DNA from: Rhizobium leguminosarum
GTDB taxonomy: Bacteria; Pseudomonadota; Alphaproteobacteria; Rhizobiales; Rhizobiaceae
DNA length: 64,000 nt
Direction of reading: 5' to 3'
NCBI RefSeq assembly: GCF_004123835.1
Contig: NZ_MZMU01000002.1
Location: 411,149-475,148, forward strand
The notes under the pieces were generated by a model that saw only the letters and a program-made list of their open reading frames with translations, was not told where the DNA came from and made no database searches. Position numbers and translations under genes: made by a program. This document shows, in pieces, positions 43,006 through 51,693 of this stretch; the stretch's first letter is position 1, and each line of letters opens with the position of its first letter.

Positions 43006-43662
43006 ATGAGTACATCGCCCGATTATGCAGCATCAAAGCCGAGCAGCGGCAATCGCACGCTCCTTGTCAGTGCGGCGTTGGCGGTCATCGTCGTTGCAGC
43101 GATCGCGTTCGATACGACGGTCGTCAGGATCGGCTCCGAAAACGATGTCCGGCAGCAGGCATTCTCTCCGGAAACCTTCGGCGCCGAGCAGTTCCCGAAG
43201 ATCAAGGCGAATGTCGAGGAGCGGGCCGTTGCGGCCGCCGATCTCGCGGCCGCCATTGCCGCCGACAAGAAGGCGGCGGCCGAGAAATACGGCACCGCAA
43301 CGAGCACCGGCCCGGTTATTCCCGTCACGCTGACCGGCGTTTTCGGGGCCCGCAAGTCGAACACCAACGAAATGAAGATCGATGGGTTGCCTCCCGAGAC
43401 GGTGGTCCGTGTCCAGACCGGCCCTGCGGTCAACGGCACGGACCTCCGCGATGCAACCGGCACCATCGAATTCGGCCAGTTTACCAACCAGATCCAGTAT
43501 CAGGATGCCGGCTCGGCCATCAATAACGAGATGAAGAAGGCGGTTTTTGCAGGCCTGGATGCTGACGCCCTGGACGGAAAGCAGGCGACCGTGGTCGGCG
43601 TTTTCAAGCTCATCAACCCGAAGAACTGGCTCGTCACGCCGGTGAAGGTCGAGCTCAAATGA
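43006..43662 (+). CDS. DUF2291 protein of the erythritol importer operon
   Basis: A 218-residue protein with one N-terminal membrane segment (LLVSAALAVIVVAAIAF). A periplasmic domain follows, with DTTVVRIGSENDVRQQAFSPETFGAEQFPKI and GTIEFGQFTNQIQYQDAGSAINNEMK, the hallmarks of DUF2291. This family is found almost only next to ribose-type sugar ABC importers and its job is unknown; an accessory role in assembly or substrate handling is a guess. ATG 43006 is preferred to the longer open frame because the membrane segment then starts near residue 20. Its stop overlaps the eryE start (ATGA). Confidence 0.8.
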   Translation: MSTSPDYAASKPSSGNRTLLVSAALAVIVVAAIAFDTTVVRIGSENDVRQQAFSPETFGAEQFPKIKANVEERAVAAADLAAAIAADKKAAAEKYGTATSTGPVIPVTLTGVFGARKSNTNEMKIDGLPPETVVRVQTGPAVNGTDLRDATGTIEFGQFTNQIQYQDAGSAINNEMKKAVFAGLDADALDGKQATVVGVFKLINPKNWLVTPVKVELK

Positions 43663-45203
43663 ACCAGCCGCAACGCAGCAACGGGGCGAAAGGCGAGGTC
43701 GTCCTCGCTGCCCGCAACATCGCAAAATCCTACGGCAGCGTTCACGCCCTCAAGGGGGTGAACTTCGACATCCATCACGGCCAGGTCACAACGCTGTTCG
43801 GGGAGAACGGCGCGGGCAAGTCGACCTTGATGAAGATCCTTTCGGGTGTCGCGCAGCCAAGCTCCGGCGAGATCATTCTCGACGGCTCGGCGATCAGTTT
43901 TACCTCGTCGACCCATGCGCGCGAGTGCGGGATCTCGATCATCCACCAAGAGCTCAGCCTCGCGCCCAATCTCAGTGTGCGCGACAATATTTTCATGGGC
44001 CGGGAGATCATCAAGGGCGGTGTCGTCGACTTCGCTGAAGAGGCGCGTCAGACCCGCGCGCTGATGGAGGAGCTCGAGGAAGACATCGATCCGCTAACGC
44101 GCGTCGAGGATCTCCGCCTCGGCCAGCAGCAGATTGTCGAGATTGCGCGGGCACTCTCCGTCAATTCGCGCATCCTGATCATGGACGAGCCGACCTCGGC
44201 GCTGAGCGCGACCGAGGTGGAAGTGCTCTTCAAGGTCATCCACGACCTGACGAGCCGAGGCGTGTCGATCGTCTACATCTCGCATCATCTGGAAGAGGCG
44301 CTGCAGATCACTAATCACGCCGTCGTTCTGCGCGACGGAAACATGACGGCCTATGCCGAGCGCAAGGATATCGATCTCGAATGGATCGTCCGCAACATGG
44401 TCGGCGAGAATTTCGACCTCGGCAGCCCGCCGGAAGGTCACCAGTTCGGAAACGTCTCGCTTTCCATCGAAAACCTCAGTGTCCCCGGTCCCTCCGGCGC
44501 TGCCTATAATGCGGTCGATCGTCTGTCTCTCAAGGTGCGTGCCGGTGAGATCGTCTGCATCTACGGGCTGATGGGCGCCGGGCGCACGGAACTGCTCGAG
44601 TGCATTGCCGGACGTCTGCGCGCAAGTGGCGGACAGGTTCTGCTCGAAGGACAGGACGTCAGTGGACTCAGCATCGCCGGGCGCATTGCCAGCGGTCTCG
44701 TGCTCGTGCCCGAAGATCGCCAGCGCGACGGTCTCGTCCAGACGATGACGGTCGGCTCCAATCTGTCGCTAGCGAGTATCCGCGCCTTCACCAAGGGGCT
44801 TTTCACCTCCGGCCACCGCGAGCGCGATCTCGTCAATGACGCGATCCGGCGGGTGCATGTGAAAACCGACGGCGGTGCAGCTTCGATCGGCTCGCTCTCC
44901 GGCGGCAACCAGCAGAAGGTCGTCATCGGCAAGATGCTGGCAACCCAGCCGAAGGTCATCCTGCTCGATGAGCCAAGCCGCGGCATCGACATCGGGGCCA
45001 AGGCGGAAGTTTTCAAGTTGCTCGCGGAGCGCGCCAAGCAGGGATTGGCGGTCATCTATTCGACGTCCGAAGTCAATGAATGCCTGAGCATCGCGCACCG
45101 CATCATCGTCATGCATCGCGGCAGGATATCGGCCGAGTTCGGCTCGGATGTCACCAAGGAAAAGATCATGGCCGCCTCCGGCGAAGCCGTGGTCGCGCAC
45201 TAG
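43659..45203 (+). CDS. eryE: Erythritol ABC importer ATP-binding protein
   Basis: A 514-residue double-cassette ATPase of the RbsA/MglA type. Cassette 1 has Walker A GENGAGKST and Walker B ILIMDEPTSALS, with a variant signature LRLGQQQIVEIA. Cassette 2 has a degenerate Walker A (GLMGAGRTE), a perfect LSGGNQQKV signature and ILLDEPSRGID. This asymmetry is normal in the class. It overlaps the DUF2291 gene by four bases and precedes the permease by 22 bases. The erythritol assignment rests on divergence from eryABCD and the eryEFG order known in R. leguminosarum. Confidence 0.9.
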   Translation: MNQPQRSNGAKGEVVLAARNIAKSYGSVHALKGVNFDIHHGQVTTLFGENGAGKSTLMKILSGVAQPSSGEIILDGSAISFTSSTHARECGISIIHQELSLAPNLSVRDNIFMGREIIKGGVVDFAEEARQTRALMEELEEDIDPLTRVEDLRLGQQQIVEIARALSVNSRILIMDEPTSALSATEVEVLFKVIHDLTSRGVSIVYISHHLEEALQITNHAVVLRDGNMTAYAERKDIDLEWIVRNMVGENFDLGSPPEGHQFGNVSLSIENLSVPGPSGAAYNAVDRLSLKVRAGEIVCIYGLMGAGRTELLECIAGRLRASGGQVLLEGQDVSGLSIAGRIASGLVLVPEDRQRDGLVQTMTVGSNLSLASIRAFTKGLFTSGHRERDLVNDAIRRVHVKTDGGAASIGSLSGGNQQKVVIGKMLATQPKVILLDEPSRGIDIGAKAEVFKLLAERAKQGLAVIYSTSEVNECLSIAHRIIVMHRGRISAEFGSDVTKEKIMAASGEAVVAH

Positions 45204-45225
45204 CCTGGATTATGGAGCACTGATT

Positions 45226-46278
45226 ATGTCAGTCACGAACATCACCGAAAAGAAATCAGTTTCCAGCGGGCCGAAGCGCAATACCAATATCGTGCGTCTC
45301 ATCCTGGAGGGCCGGGCCTTCTTCGCGCTGATCGTCATCATCGCGGTTTTCTCGTTCCTGTCGCCCTATTACTTCACGCTGAACAACTTCCTGATCATGG
45401 CCTCGCACGTCGCCATCTTCGGCATTCTGGCGATCGGAATGCTGCTCGTCATCCTGAATGGCGGCATCGACCTTTCGGTCGGCTCGACGCTTGGGCTTGC
45501 AGGCTGCATCGCCGGTTTTCTGATGCAGGGCGTCACGCTCACCTATTTCGGCGTCATTCTCTATCCGCCGGTCTGGGCCGTCGTCGTCATCACATGTGCG
45601 CTCGGTGCGCTGGTCGGTGCGGTCAACGGCGTGCTGATCGCCTATCTCAAGGTGCCGGCCTTCGTCGCCTCGCTCGGCGTGCTCTACGTGGCCCGCGGTA
45701 TCGCGCTTTTGATGACCAATGGCCTGACCTACAACAATCTCGGTGGCCGTCCGGAACTCGGCAATACCGGCTTCGACTGGCTCGGCTTCAATCGGCTCGC
45801 AGGCATTCCGATCGGGGTCATCGTACTTGCGGTTCTCGCGATCGTTTGCGGCATCGTGCTGAGTCGCACCGCCTTCGGCCGCTGGCTCTATGCCTCAGGC
45901 GGTAACGAGCGTGCTGCCGACCTGTCCGGCGTCCCGGTCAAGCGCGTGAAGATCATCGTCTATGTGCTTTCGGGCGTCTGTGCCGCAATCGCCGGCCTGG
46001 TCCTCTCCTCGCAGCTGACCTCGGCCGGTCCGACGGCAGGCACAACCTACGAACTGACGGCGATCGCAGCCGTGGTCATCGGCGGCGCGGCGCTGACCGG
46101 CGGCCGCGGTACGGTCCGCGGCACCATGCTCGGCGCTTTCGTCATCGGCTTCCTTTCGGACGGCCTCGTGATCATCGGCGTCTCGGCCTACTGGCAGACA
46201 GTATTTACCGGCGCTGTGATCGTTCTCGCCGTCCTCATGAACAGCATCCAATACGGCCGCCGGGTCAAATCGTCCTGA
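45226..46278 (+). CDS. eryF: Erythritol ABC importer permease
   Basis: A 350-residue RbsC-type permease with 8-10 hydrophobic segments. NGGIDLSVGSTLGLAG and the later TAIAAVVIGGAALTGGRGTVRGTMLGA, the BPD_transp_2 signature, are clear. ATG 45226 is chosen because the longer frame would overlap eryE by 26 codons without membrane character. A weak site TGGAGCAC precedes it. It forms a homodimeric channel with EryE on the cytoplasmic side. Confidence 0.9.
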   Translation: MSVTNITEKKSVSSGPKRNTNIVRLILEGRAFFALIVIIAVFSFLSPYYFTLNNFLIMASHVAIFGILAIGMLLVILNGGIDLSVGSTLGLAGCIAGFLMQGVTLTYFGVILYPPVWAVVVITCALGALVGAVNGVLIAYLKVPAFVASLGVLYVARGIALLMTNGLTYNNLGGRPELGNTGFDWLGFNRLAGIPIGVIVLAVLAIVCGIVLSRTAFGRWLYASGGNERAADLSGVPVKRVKIIVYVLSGVCAAIAGLVLSSQLTSAGPTAGTTYELTAIAAVVIGGAALTGGRGTVRGTMLGAFVIGFLSDGLVIIGVSAYWQTVFTGAVIVLAVLMNSIQYGRRVKSS

Positions 46279-46390
46279 CGGCTGAGACCGAAACTTATCC
46301 ACGACGGCAGGCTGGAGTCCAGGAAAGCCGATTGGGGAAAGCAACGCCGGATCACCGGCAATAACTGAGCTCACGAATGGGAGAGAGACT

Positions 46391-47338
46391 ATGTTTAAGA
46401 AAGGCATGCGCATACTTCTGGCCGCCGCGGCCGTAGCACCGCTTCTGGCAAGCTCGGCTTGGGCAGCGGGCATGATGACGATCATCGTCAATGATCCGTC
46501 GAATCCCTATTGGCTGACGGAAGGCAATGTCGCCAAGGCAACCGCCGAAAAGCTAGGCTACACGGCCTCGGTCAACGCCCACAAGGGTGACACCAACACC
46601 GAAAGCAACCTGATCGATACGGCGATCACCAACAAGTCGGTGGCGATCATCCTCGACCCGGCAAATGCCGACGGTTCCGTCGGTGCGGTCAAGAAGGCCG
46701 TTGCTGCCGGCATCCCGGTCATCCTCGTCAACGCCGAAATCAACCAGGAGGGCCTGGCGAAGGCGCAGCTTGTTTCCAACAACGCACAGGGTGCCGCCCT
46801 CGGCGCGCAGCAATGGGTCGAAGCGATCGGCGACAAGGGCAACTATGCCGAACTCTTCGGTGCTCCGTCCGACAACAACGCGGCAACGCGGTCGAATGGC
46901 TACGAGACTGTCCTTTCGCAGTATCCGGATCTGAAGAAGGTCGCCAAGGAAGTTGCCAACTGGGACCGCACCCAGGGCCACAACAAGATGCAGTCCATGC
47001 TGCAGGCCAACCCGGATATCGTCGGCGTCATCTCGGGCAATGACGAAATGGCGCTCGGTGCGATCGCGGCACTCAAGGAAGCCGGCAAGCTCGCCAATGT
47101 GAAGGTCGGCGGCTTCGACGGTTCTCCGGATGCCGTTGCTGCCATCAAGGCAGGCGAACTCCAATACACCGTCCTCCAACCGGTTGCCGTCTTCTCCGAA
47201 GAAGCCGTCAAGCAGGCCGATAACCTGATCAAGACGGGTAACACGGGTGCCAAGAGCGAGAAGCAGCTCTTCGATTGCCTGTTGATCACCAAGGACAACA
47301 TCGACAAGTACACCGGTCCGTTCGTCCTGGCGCAGTAA
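46391..47338 (+). CDS. eryG: Erythritol ABC importer periplasmic binding protein
   Basis: A 315-residue RbsB-type binding protein with signal peptide MFKKGMRILLAAAAVAPLLASSAWA cleaved before AGMMT. The two-lobed fold is visible as MMTIIVNDPSNPYWLTEGNVAKATAEKLGY, SVAIILDPANADGSVGAVKKAVAAGIPVILVNAE, DIVGVISGNDEMALGAIAALKEAGK and VGGFDGSPDAVAAIKAGELQYTVLQP. GGGAGAGAG precedes the ATG. It is the last gene of the importer, closed by the strong terminator at 47346-47374. Confidence 0.92.
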   Translation: MFKKGMRILLAAAAVAPLLASSAWAAGMMTIIVNDPSNPYWLTEGNVAKATAEKLGYTASVNAHKGDTNTESNLIDTAITNKSVAIILDPANADGSVGAVKKAVAAGIPVILVNAEINQEGLAKAQLVSNNAQGAALGAQQWVEAIGDKGNYAELFGAPSDNNAATRSNGYETVLSQYPDLKKVAKEVANWDRTQGHNKMQSMLQANPDIVGVISGNDEMALGAIAALKEAGKLANVKVGGFDGSPDAVAAIKAGELQYTVLQPVAVFSEEAVKQADNLIKTGNTGAKSEKQLFDCLLITKDNIDKYTGPFVLAQ

Positions 47339-47345
47339 ACGGTAA

Positions 47346-47374
47346 GAGGGCGCTCGCTAGAGCGCCCTCATTTT
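47346..47374 (+). terminator. Rho-independent terminator after eryG
   Basis: A perfect 10-bp stem GAGGGCGCTC / GAGCGCCCTC with loop GCTA, followed by ATTTTC. It separates the ery importer from the DeoR-kinase-dehydrogenase genes to its right. Confidence 0.9.
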
Positions 47375-47488
47375 CATGCTGGAAGCGATGGCCGGCGATC
47401 CAACCGCCGGTTGCGCTTCGCCTTTTTGCCTTGGCGCGGCAATCACTGTACGAAGCTGGGATCCATAATTCAGCGACAGGGGTGACCC

Positions 47489-48331
47489 GTGACACAGAAG
47501 ACCAGCCGGGACGACGATCTGTTGGACCAGCTCACCAGCGACAGCCGGCAGACGCGCCAAATCGCGCGCCGCCGCATGATTGCAGAGGCCGTGATGGGTG
47601 AAGGCTCGATGCGGATTGAAGACCTGACCGACCGCTTTGGGATCAGCCTGATGACCGCTCACCGCGATGTCGATGAACTCGTCAGTCGCGGCCTCTTCAG
47701 GAAGACGCGTGGCATCGTCACTGCGGCGGCGACCAATCTCATCGAATCCAGCGATGTCTATCGCTCCAACCGTCAGTCGGCCGAAAAGAAGCTGATCGCC
47801 GAGGCGGCAATGCAATTCGTCGAACCGGGACAGGCGATCTTTTTCGATGACTCGACCACGGTTCTTCAGATGGCAGCACATCTGCCTTCGAAGGCGCCGG
47901 TCACCGCAATCACCAATTCCCTGACGCTGATGAATGCGCTGACGGGCCTGCACGACGTGACGCTGCTCGCCCTCGGCGGCCAGTATTACAATTGGTGCAA
48001 TGCCTTCATGGGCCGCATGACCATCAACGAGATCAAGGCTCTCAGGGCAGATGTGGCGTTCATCTCGATGTCGGCGATCAGCGATGGCACGGTGCTGCAC
48101 CAGTCCCCTGAAACAGTCGATACCAAGCGCGCCATGTTCGACTGTTCCGTAAAACGCATCCTGCTTGCCGATCATACCAAGTTCGAACGGCGTGCACTCC
48201 ACAGTTTCGCAGCACTGGATGAGTTCGACGTCGTTATCGTCGACGACAAGACCCAGCCGGTGCATATCGACCGCATGCGGTCCAGAGATATCAACGTGGT
48301 CATCGCCAAGGGCGCCGGAGGGCGCTCCTGA
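47489..48331 (+). CDS. DeoR-family regulator of the second polyol module
   Basis: A 280-residue DeoR protein. MRIEDLTDRFGISLMTAHRDVDELVSRGLFRKTRG is the helix-turn-helix, and FFDDSTTVLQMAAHL, LALGGQYYNWCNAFMG and CSVKRILLADHTKFERRAL belong to the sugar-phosphate sensing domain. The GTG start at 47489 follows AGGGGTGACC. The first 35 residues before the helix-turn-helix are longer than usual. The kinase starts 37 bases after its stop and the dehydrogenase follows, so they likely share a transcript. The inducer would be a product of the kinase, by family analogy. Confidence 0.88.
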   Translation: MTQKTSRDDDLLDQLTSDSRQTRQIARRRMIAEAVMGEGSMRIEDLTDRFGISLMTAHRDVDELVSRGLFRKTRGIVTAAATNLIESSDVYRSNRQSAEKKLIAEAAMQFVEPGQAIFFDDSTTVLQMAAHLPSKAPVTAITNSLTLMNALTGLHDVTLLALGGQYYNWCNAFMGRMTINEIKALRADVAFISMSAISDGTVLHQSPETVDTKRAMFDCSVKRILLADHTKFERRALHSFAALDEFDVVIVDDKTQPVHIDRMRSRDINVVIAKGAGGRS

Positions 48332-48368
48332 CAGCGCCGGCCCGTTGCCCCTCATGAGGTAAACCTGA

Positions 48369-49898
48369 ATGCCGACACTGCTCGGGATCGATAGTGGTTT
48401 GACAGTCACCAAGGCGGTCATCTTCGATATCGACGGCACGCCGCTTGCAGTCGCCCGGCGCCGCGTCACGCAGTTCATTCCGAAGACCCGCCATATCGAG
48501 CGCGACATGGATGAATTGTGGAACGCGACGGCCGATGCCATCCGCGAGGCGATTTCGCTCAGCGGACGGCCGGCAAGCGACATAGAGGGCATTGCCGCTA
48601 CCGCACATGGAGACGGCATCTACCTGCTCGATCACGCCCGGAAGCCGCTCGGCCGGGCCATTCTCTCGCTGGACAGCCGGGCAGGGGCGATCGTCGACCG
48701 GTGGACGCAGAGCGACGTCGCCGACCTGGCGATCGAACTGACGGGACAGATCCCGCACGTCTCCGCGCCATCGGCATTGCTTGCCTGGATCCGCGAAATG
48801 GAACCTGAGCGCTACAAGCGCATTGGCCATTTCTGCAGCTGCAAGGACTGGCTGCGGTTCTGCCTGACCGGGATCATCGGTACGGACCGCACCGAAGCCA
48901 GCACCTCCTTCACCAATGTCAAAACGCAGAACTACAGTGAGGACGCCCTGCGGCTGTTTGGCTTGCAGGATCTCGTCGACGCCCTGCCACCAGCCTCGCG
49001 CTCCGACCAGATCGTCGGGCGCGTGACCCGTGAAGCCGCGCAGCTGACGGGCCTTGTCGAAGGGACGCCTGTCGTTGCCGGTCTGCACGACGTCACGGCC
49101 TCGGCGCTCGGGGCAGGGGGTTATGCCAAGGGCGTTGTCGCGGTCATTGCCGGGACCTATTCGATCAACGAGACGCTTTCGTCGGAACCGCGTGTCGACC
49201 GGCGCTGGTTCTGCCGCAACGGGATTGCGCCCGGCATTTGGAACAGCATGTCGATCTCGCCTGCATCGACAGCCAATTACGACTGGTTTCTGGACACGCT
49301 CTGCGCTGCCGAGCGAACGAATGGCGAGGTGCGAGGCAACTCGATCCACGCCCTGCTGGCGCCCGAGATCGACGCCGCCTTCGAACGCCCCTCGACGGCG
49401 CTCTTCCATCCCTATCTGTTCGGCTCGCCTTATGGCGCAGCCGCCAGCGCCGGCTTCTTCGGGCTCGGTGGATGGCACGACCGCGGCGACATGCTGCGCG
49501 CCGTGCTTGAGGGCATCGCCTTCAATCATCGCATCCATGTCGATGCGCTTCGCGACGGCTTTGCCTTCGATCAGGCGCGGCTCGCCGGTGGCGTCTCGCG
49601 CAATCCTGCCGTCGTGCAGATGTTTGCCGATGTGCTTGGCATGCCGGTCACGGTAACCGAGACGGATGAGGCGGCCGCCTGGGGTGCCGCGCTTTGTGCC
49701 GGGTCCGGCGCCGGTATCTTTGCCGATCCGCAGAGCGATCCGCGCGACACGGCCTCGATCGCGAAGACTTGCCGGCCGGATGCGGCGCGCAGCGCGGATT
49801 ATGAAAAGCGTTACCAGGTATTCCGCGACATTGCCGACGCGATGATCCCCCTTTGGCCGAAGATTGCCGCGCTTGCGCCGGAGCAATCGGCAAACTGA
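48369..49898 (+). CDS. FGGY-family polyol/carbohydrate kinase, substrate unknown
   Basis: A 509-residue FGGY kinase. LLGIDSGLTVTKAVIFDIDG, the phosphate loop, is followed by CKDWLRFCLTGIIGTDRTEAS, AGTYSINE and LAGGVSRNPAVVQMFADVLGMPV. It is alignable by eye with EryA over CKDW..LTG..TD.TEAS, so the two may be paralogues. The neighbour is a GlpD-type dehydrogenase, the same pair as EryA-EryB, which suggests a polyol kinase whose product is oxidised to a ketose phosphate. It could equally use a ketose. Candidate substrates (threitol, pentitols) are inference only. Confidence 0.85.
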   Translation: MPTLLGIDSGLTVTKAVIFDIDGTPLAVARRRVTQFIPKTRHIERDMDELWNATADAIREAISLSGRPASDIEGIAATAHGDGIYLLDHARKPLGRAILSLDSRAGAIVDRWTQSDVADLAIELTGQIPHVSAPSALLAWIREMEPERYKRIGHFCSCKDWLRFCLTGIIGTDRTEASTSFTNVKTQNYSEDALRLFGLQDLVDALPPASRSDQIVGRVTREAAQLTGLVEGTPVVAGLHDVTASALGAGGYAKGVVAVIAGTYSINETLSSEPRVDRRWFCRNGIAPGIWNSMSISPASTANYDWFLDTLCAAERTNGEVRGNSIHALLAPEIDAAFERPSTALFHPYLFGSPYGAAASAGFFGLGGWHDRGDMLRAVLEGIAFNHRIHVDALRDGFAFDQARLAGGVSRNPAVVQMFADVLGMPVTVTETDEAAAWGAALCAGSGAGIFADPQSDPRDTASIAKTCRPDAARSADYEKRYQVFRDIADAMIPLWPKIAALAPEQSAN

Positions 49899-49935
49899 AA
49901 AGACAAATGCCTGCTGCGGCGGGCGATTTAGGACG

Positions 49936-51687
49936 ATGAGCATGACCCCCGATTTGCAGCAGCGCTTCTCGAATCTCGGCGAGAACGATATCGACGTTTT
50001 GATCATCGGGGCGGGCATCAACGGTGCCGGCCTGTTCCGCGACCTCTCGCTACAGGGTGTCAATTGCCTGATCGTCGACAAGGCCGACTTTGGCTCCGGC
50101 ACGAGCGCCGCACCATCGCGGCTCATTCACGGCGGCCTGAAATATCTGGAAACGGGCGAATTCGGACTGGTTGCGCAGTCGACGCTTGAGCGCAACCTCC
50201 TGCTCAAGAACGCGCCGCATTGCGTCGAGCCGCTGCCGACCTTCATTCCGGTCTTTTCCTGGACGCGCGGCATCTGGGCAGCGATCCGGACGCTCTTCGG
50301 GTCGAAGACGGCGCCACGCAGCCGTGGTGCGGTTCTCATCAAGATCGGGCTTCGGCTCTACGATTTCTTCGGTTCGCGCGACCAGGTCATGCCGCGCCAC
50401 CGGCTGATCCTGAAGAAACAGGCGCGCCGAGAGATGCCGCATATTACCCCCGCCATCGTCGCCGGCGGCATCTATTACGACGCCAAGATCAGCAGGCCGG
50501 AGCGGCTCGTCTATGAGCTCGTGCGTGATGGTCTCGATGCGAATGCGGGGAGCCTCGCGACAAATTTCGCGACACTGGCTGCCGTTTCAGAAGGGCGTTT
50601 GACCTTCCGGCAGCCCGATGGTCGTGATGTCACCGTTGCTCCCAAGCTGGTCGTCAATGCGGCAGGTCCCTGGATCGATCACGTCAACACTTTGCTCGGC
50701 GCTCCATCGCGGCTGATCGGCGGCACGAAGGGTTCCCATATCCTGCTTGACCATCCCGAATTGGTGCGAAGCCTCAACGGCCACATGATCTATTTCGAGG
50801 CCGATGACGGCCGCATCTGCCTGGTCTACGACTATCTCGGGCTGGCACTGGTCGGGTCGACCGACATTCCGGCAGGTGATCCGGACAATGTCTCCTGCGA
50901 GGAGCCGGAAACGGAGTATTTCCTCGAAAGCATCCGCTCGCTGCTGCCAACGCTTCGCTTCGATCGCGATCAGATCGTTTACAGCTACAGCGGCATCCGC
51001 CCGCTGCCGGCATCGGATGCGACCGCACCGGGGCTGATCAGCCGCGACCACTCCGCGCCGGTGAAGGAACCCGAGGACGGCAGACCTTTTCCGGTCATTT
51101 CGCTGGTCGGAGGCAAGTGGACGACGTTCCGCGGCTTTGCGGAAGAGGTCGCCGACACCGTTCTCTCCCGGCTGCAACGCCGCCGCAGCCAGTCAACACG
51201 CTATCTGGCGATCGGCGGCGGCAAGGCCTTTCCGGCGGATGCTGAGCAGCGTAACGCCTGGATTAGCGATACCGCGGCGCGCAGCGGCGTTGCTGCCGAG
51301 CGTGCCGACGAACTGCTCGGCCGCTACGGCACGACGGCTGTGTCCCTGCTTTCCTCCCCTTCAAACTATTCCGACGAACAGCGCCTGACGGGTGCTGCAC
51401 GTTACAGTCTCCTGGAGATCGACTGGATCGCCCGGAACGAACTCGTTATCCATCTGTCGGACATCGTGATGCGCCGCACGACGCTTGCGATCGAGGGTCG
51501 GTTGACGCTCGCAGGCTTGCGGGAAATCGCCGGCGTTGCCGAGGCGGCGCTCGGCTGGAGTGCCGAACGAACGGCAAGCGAAATCCAGGAGGTTGTCAGC
51601 CAGCTGAGCCGTTTCCACGGCCAAACGCTAACGGGCAAGCCTGCCCCCGCCGAGCCGGAAAAGGCAGCCCGCCCGGCGTTGGGCTAG
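49936..51687 (+). CDS. FAD-dependent glycerol-3-phosphate dehydrogenase-like polyol-phosphate dehydrogenase
   Basis: A 583-residue GlpD-family enzyme. VLIIGAGINGAGLFRDLSLQGVNC is the FAD motif, GTSAAPSRLIHGGLKYLETGEF follows, then NAAGPWIDHVN, YSGIRPLPASD and GGKWTTFRGFAEE. It is longer than EryB and has an extra C-terminal helical part (residues about 440-565) typical of GlpD. It is more divergent from EryB in the substrate region, so a different polyol phosphate is likely. ATG 49936 is chosen after TTTAGGACG. It converges with the aldolase gene, only 6 bases from its stop, so the two operons abut tail to tail. Confidence 0.87.
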   Translation: MSMTPDLQQRFSNLGENDIDVLIIGAGINGAGLFRDLSLQGVNCLIVDKADFGSGTSAAPSRLIHGGLKYLETGEFGLVAQSTLERNLLLKNAPHCVEPLPTFIPVFSWTRGIWAAIRTLFGSKTAPRSRGAVLIKIGLRLYDFFGSRDQVMPRHRLILKKQARREMPHITPAIVAGGIYYDAKISRPERLVYELVRDGLDANAGSLATNFATLAAVSEGRLTFRQPDGRDVTVAPKLVVNAAGPWIDHVNTLLGAPSRLIGGTKGSHILLDHPELVRSLNGHMIYFEADDGRICLVYDYLGLALVGSTDIPAGDPDNVSCEEPETEYFLESIRSLLPTLRFDRDQIVYSYSGIRPLPASDATAPGLISRDHSAPVKEPEDGRPFPVISLVGGKWTTFRGFAEEVADTVLSRLQRRRSQSTRYLAIGGGKAFPADAEQRNAWISDTAARSGVAAERADELLGRYGTTAVSLLSSPSNYSDEQRLTGAARYSLLEIDWIARNELVIHLSDIVMRRTTLAIEGRLTLAGLREIAGVAEAALGWSAERTASEIQEVVSQLSRFHGQTLTGKPAPAEPEKAARPALG

Positions 51688-51693
51688 AGCGTT

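Noticed and set aside
48300..50126. 608-codon open frame antisense to the FGGY kinase
   Set aside because: The kinase motifs on the + strand are complete; the antisense product is Arg-rich and family-less.
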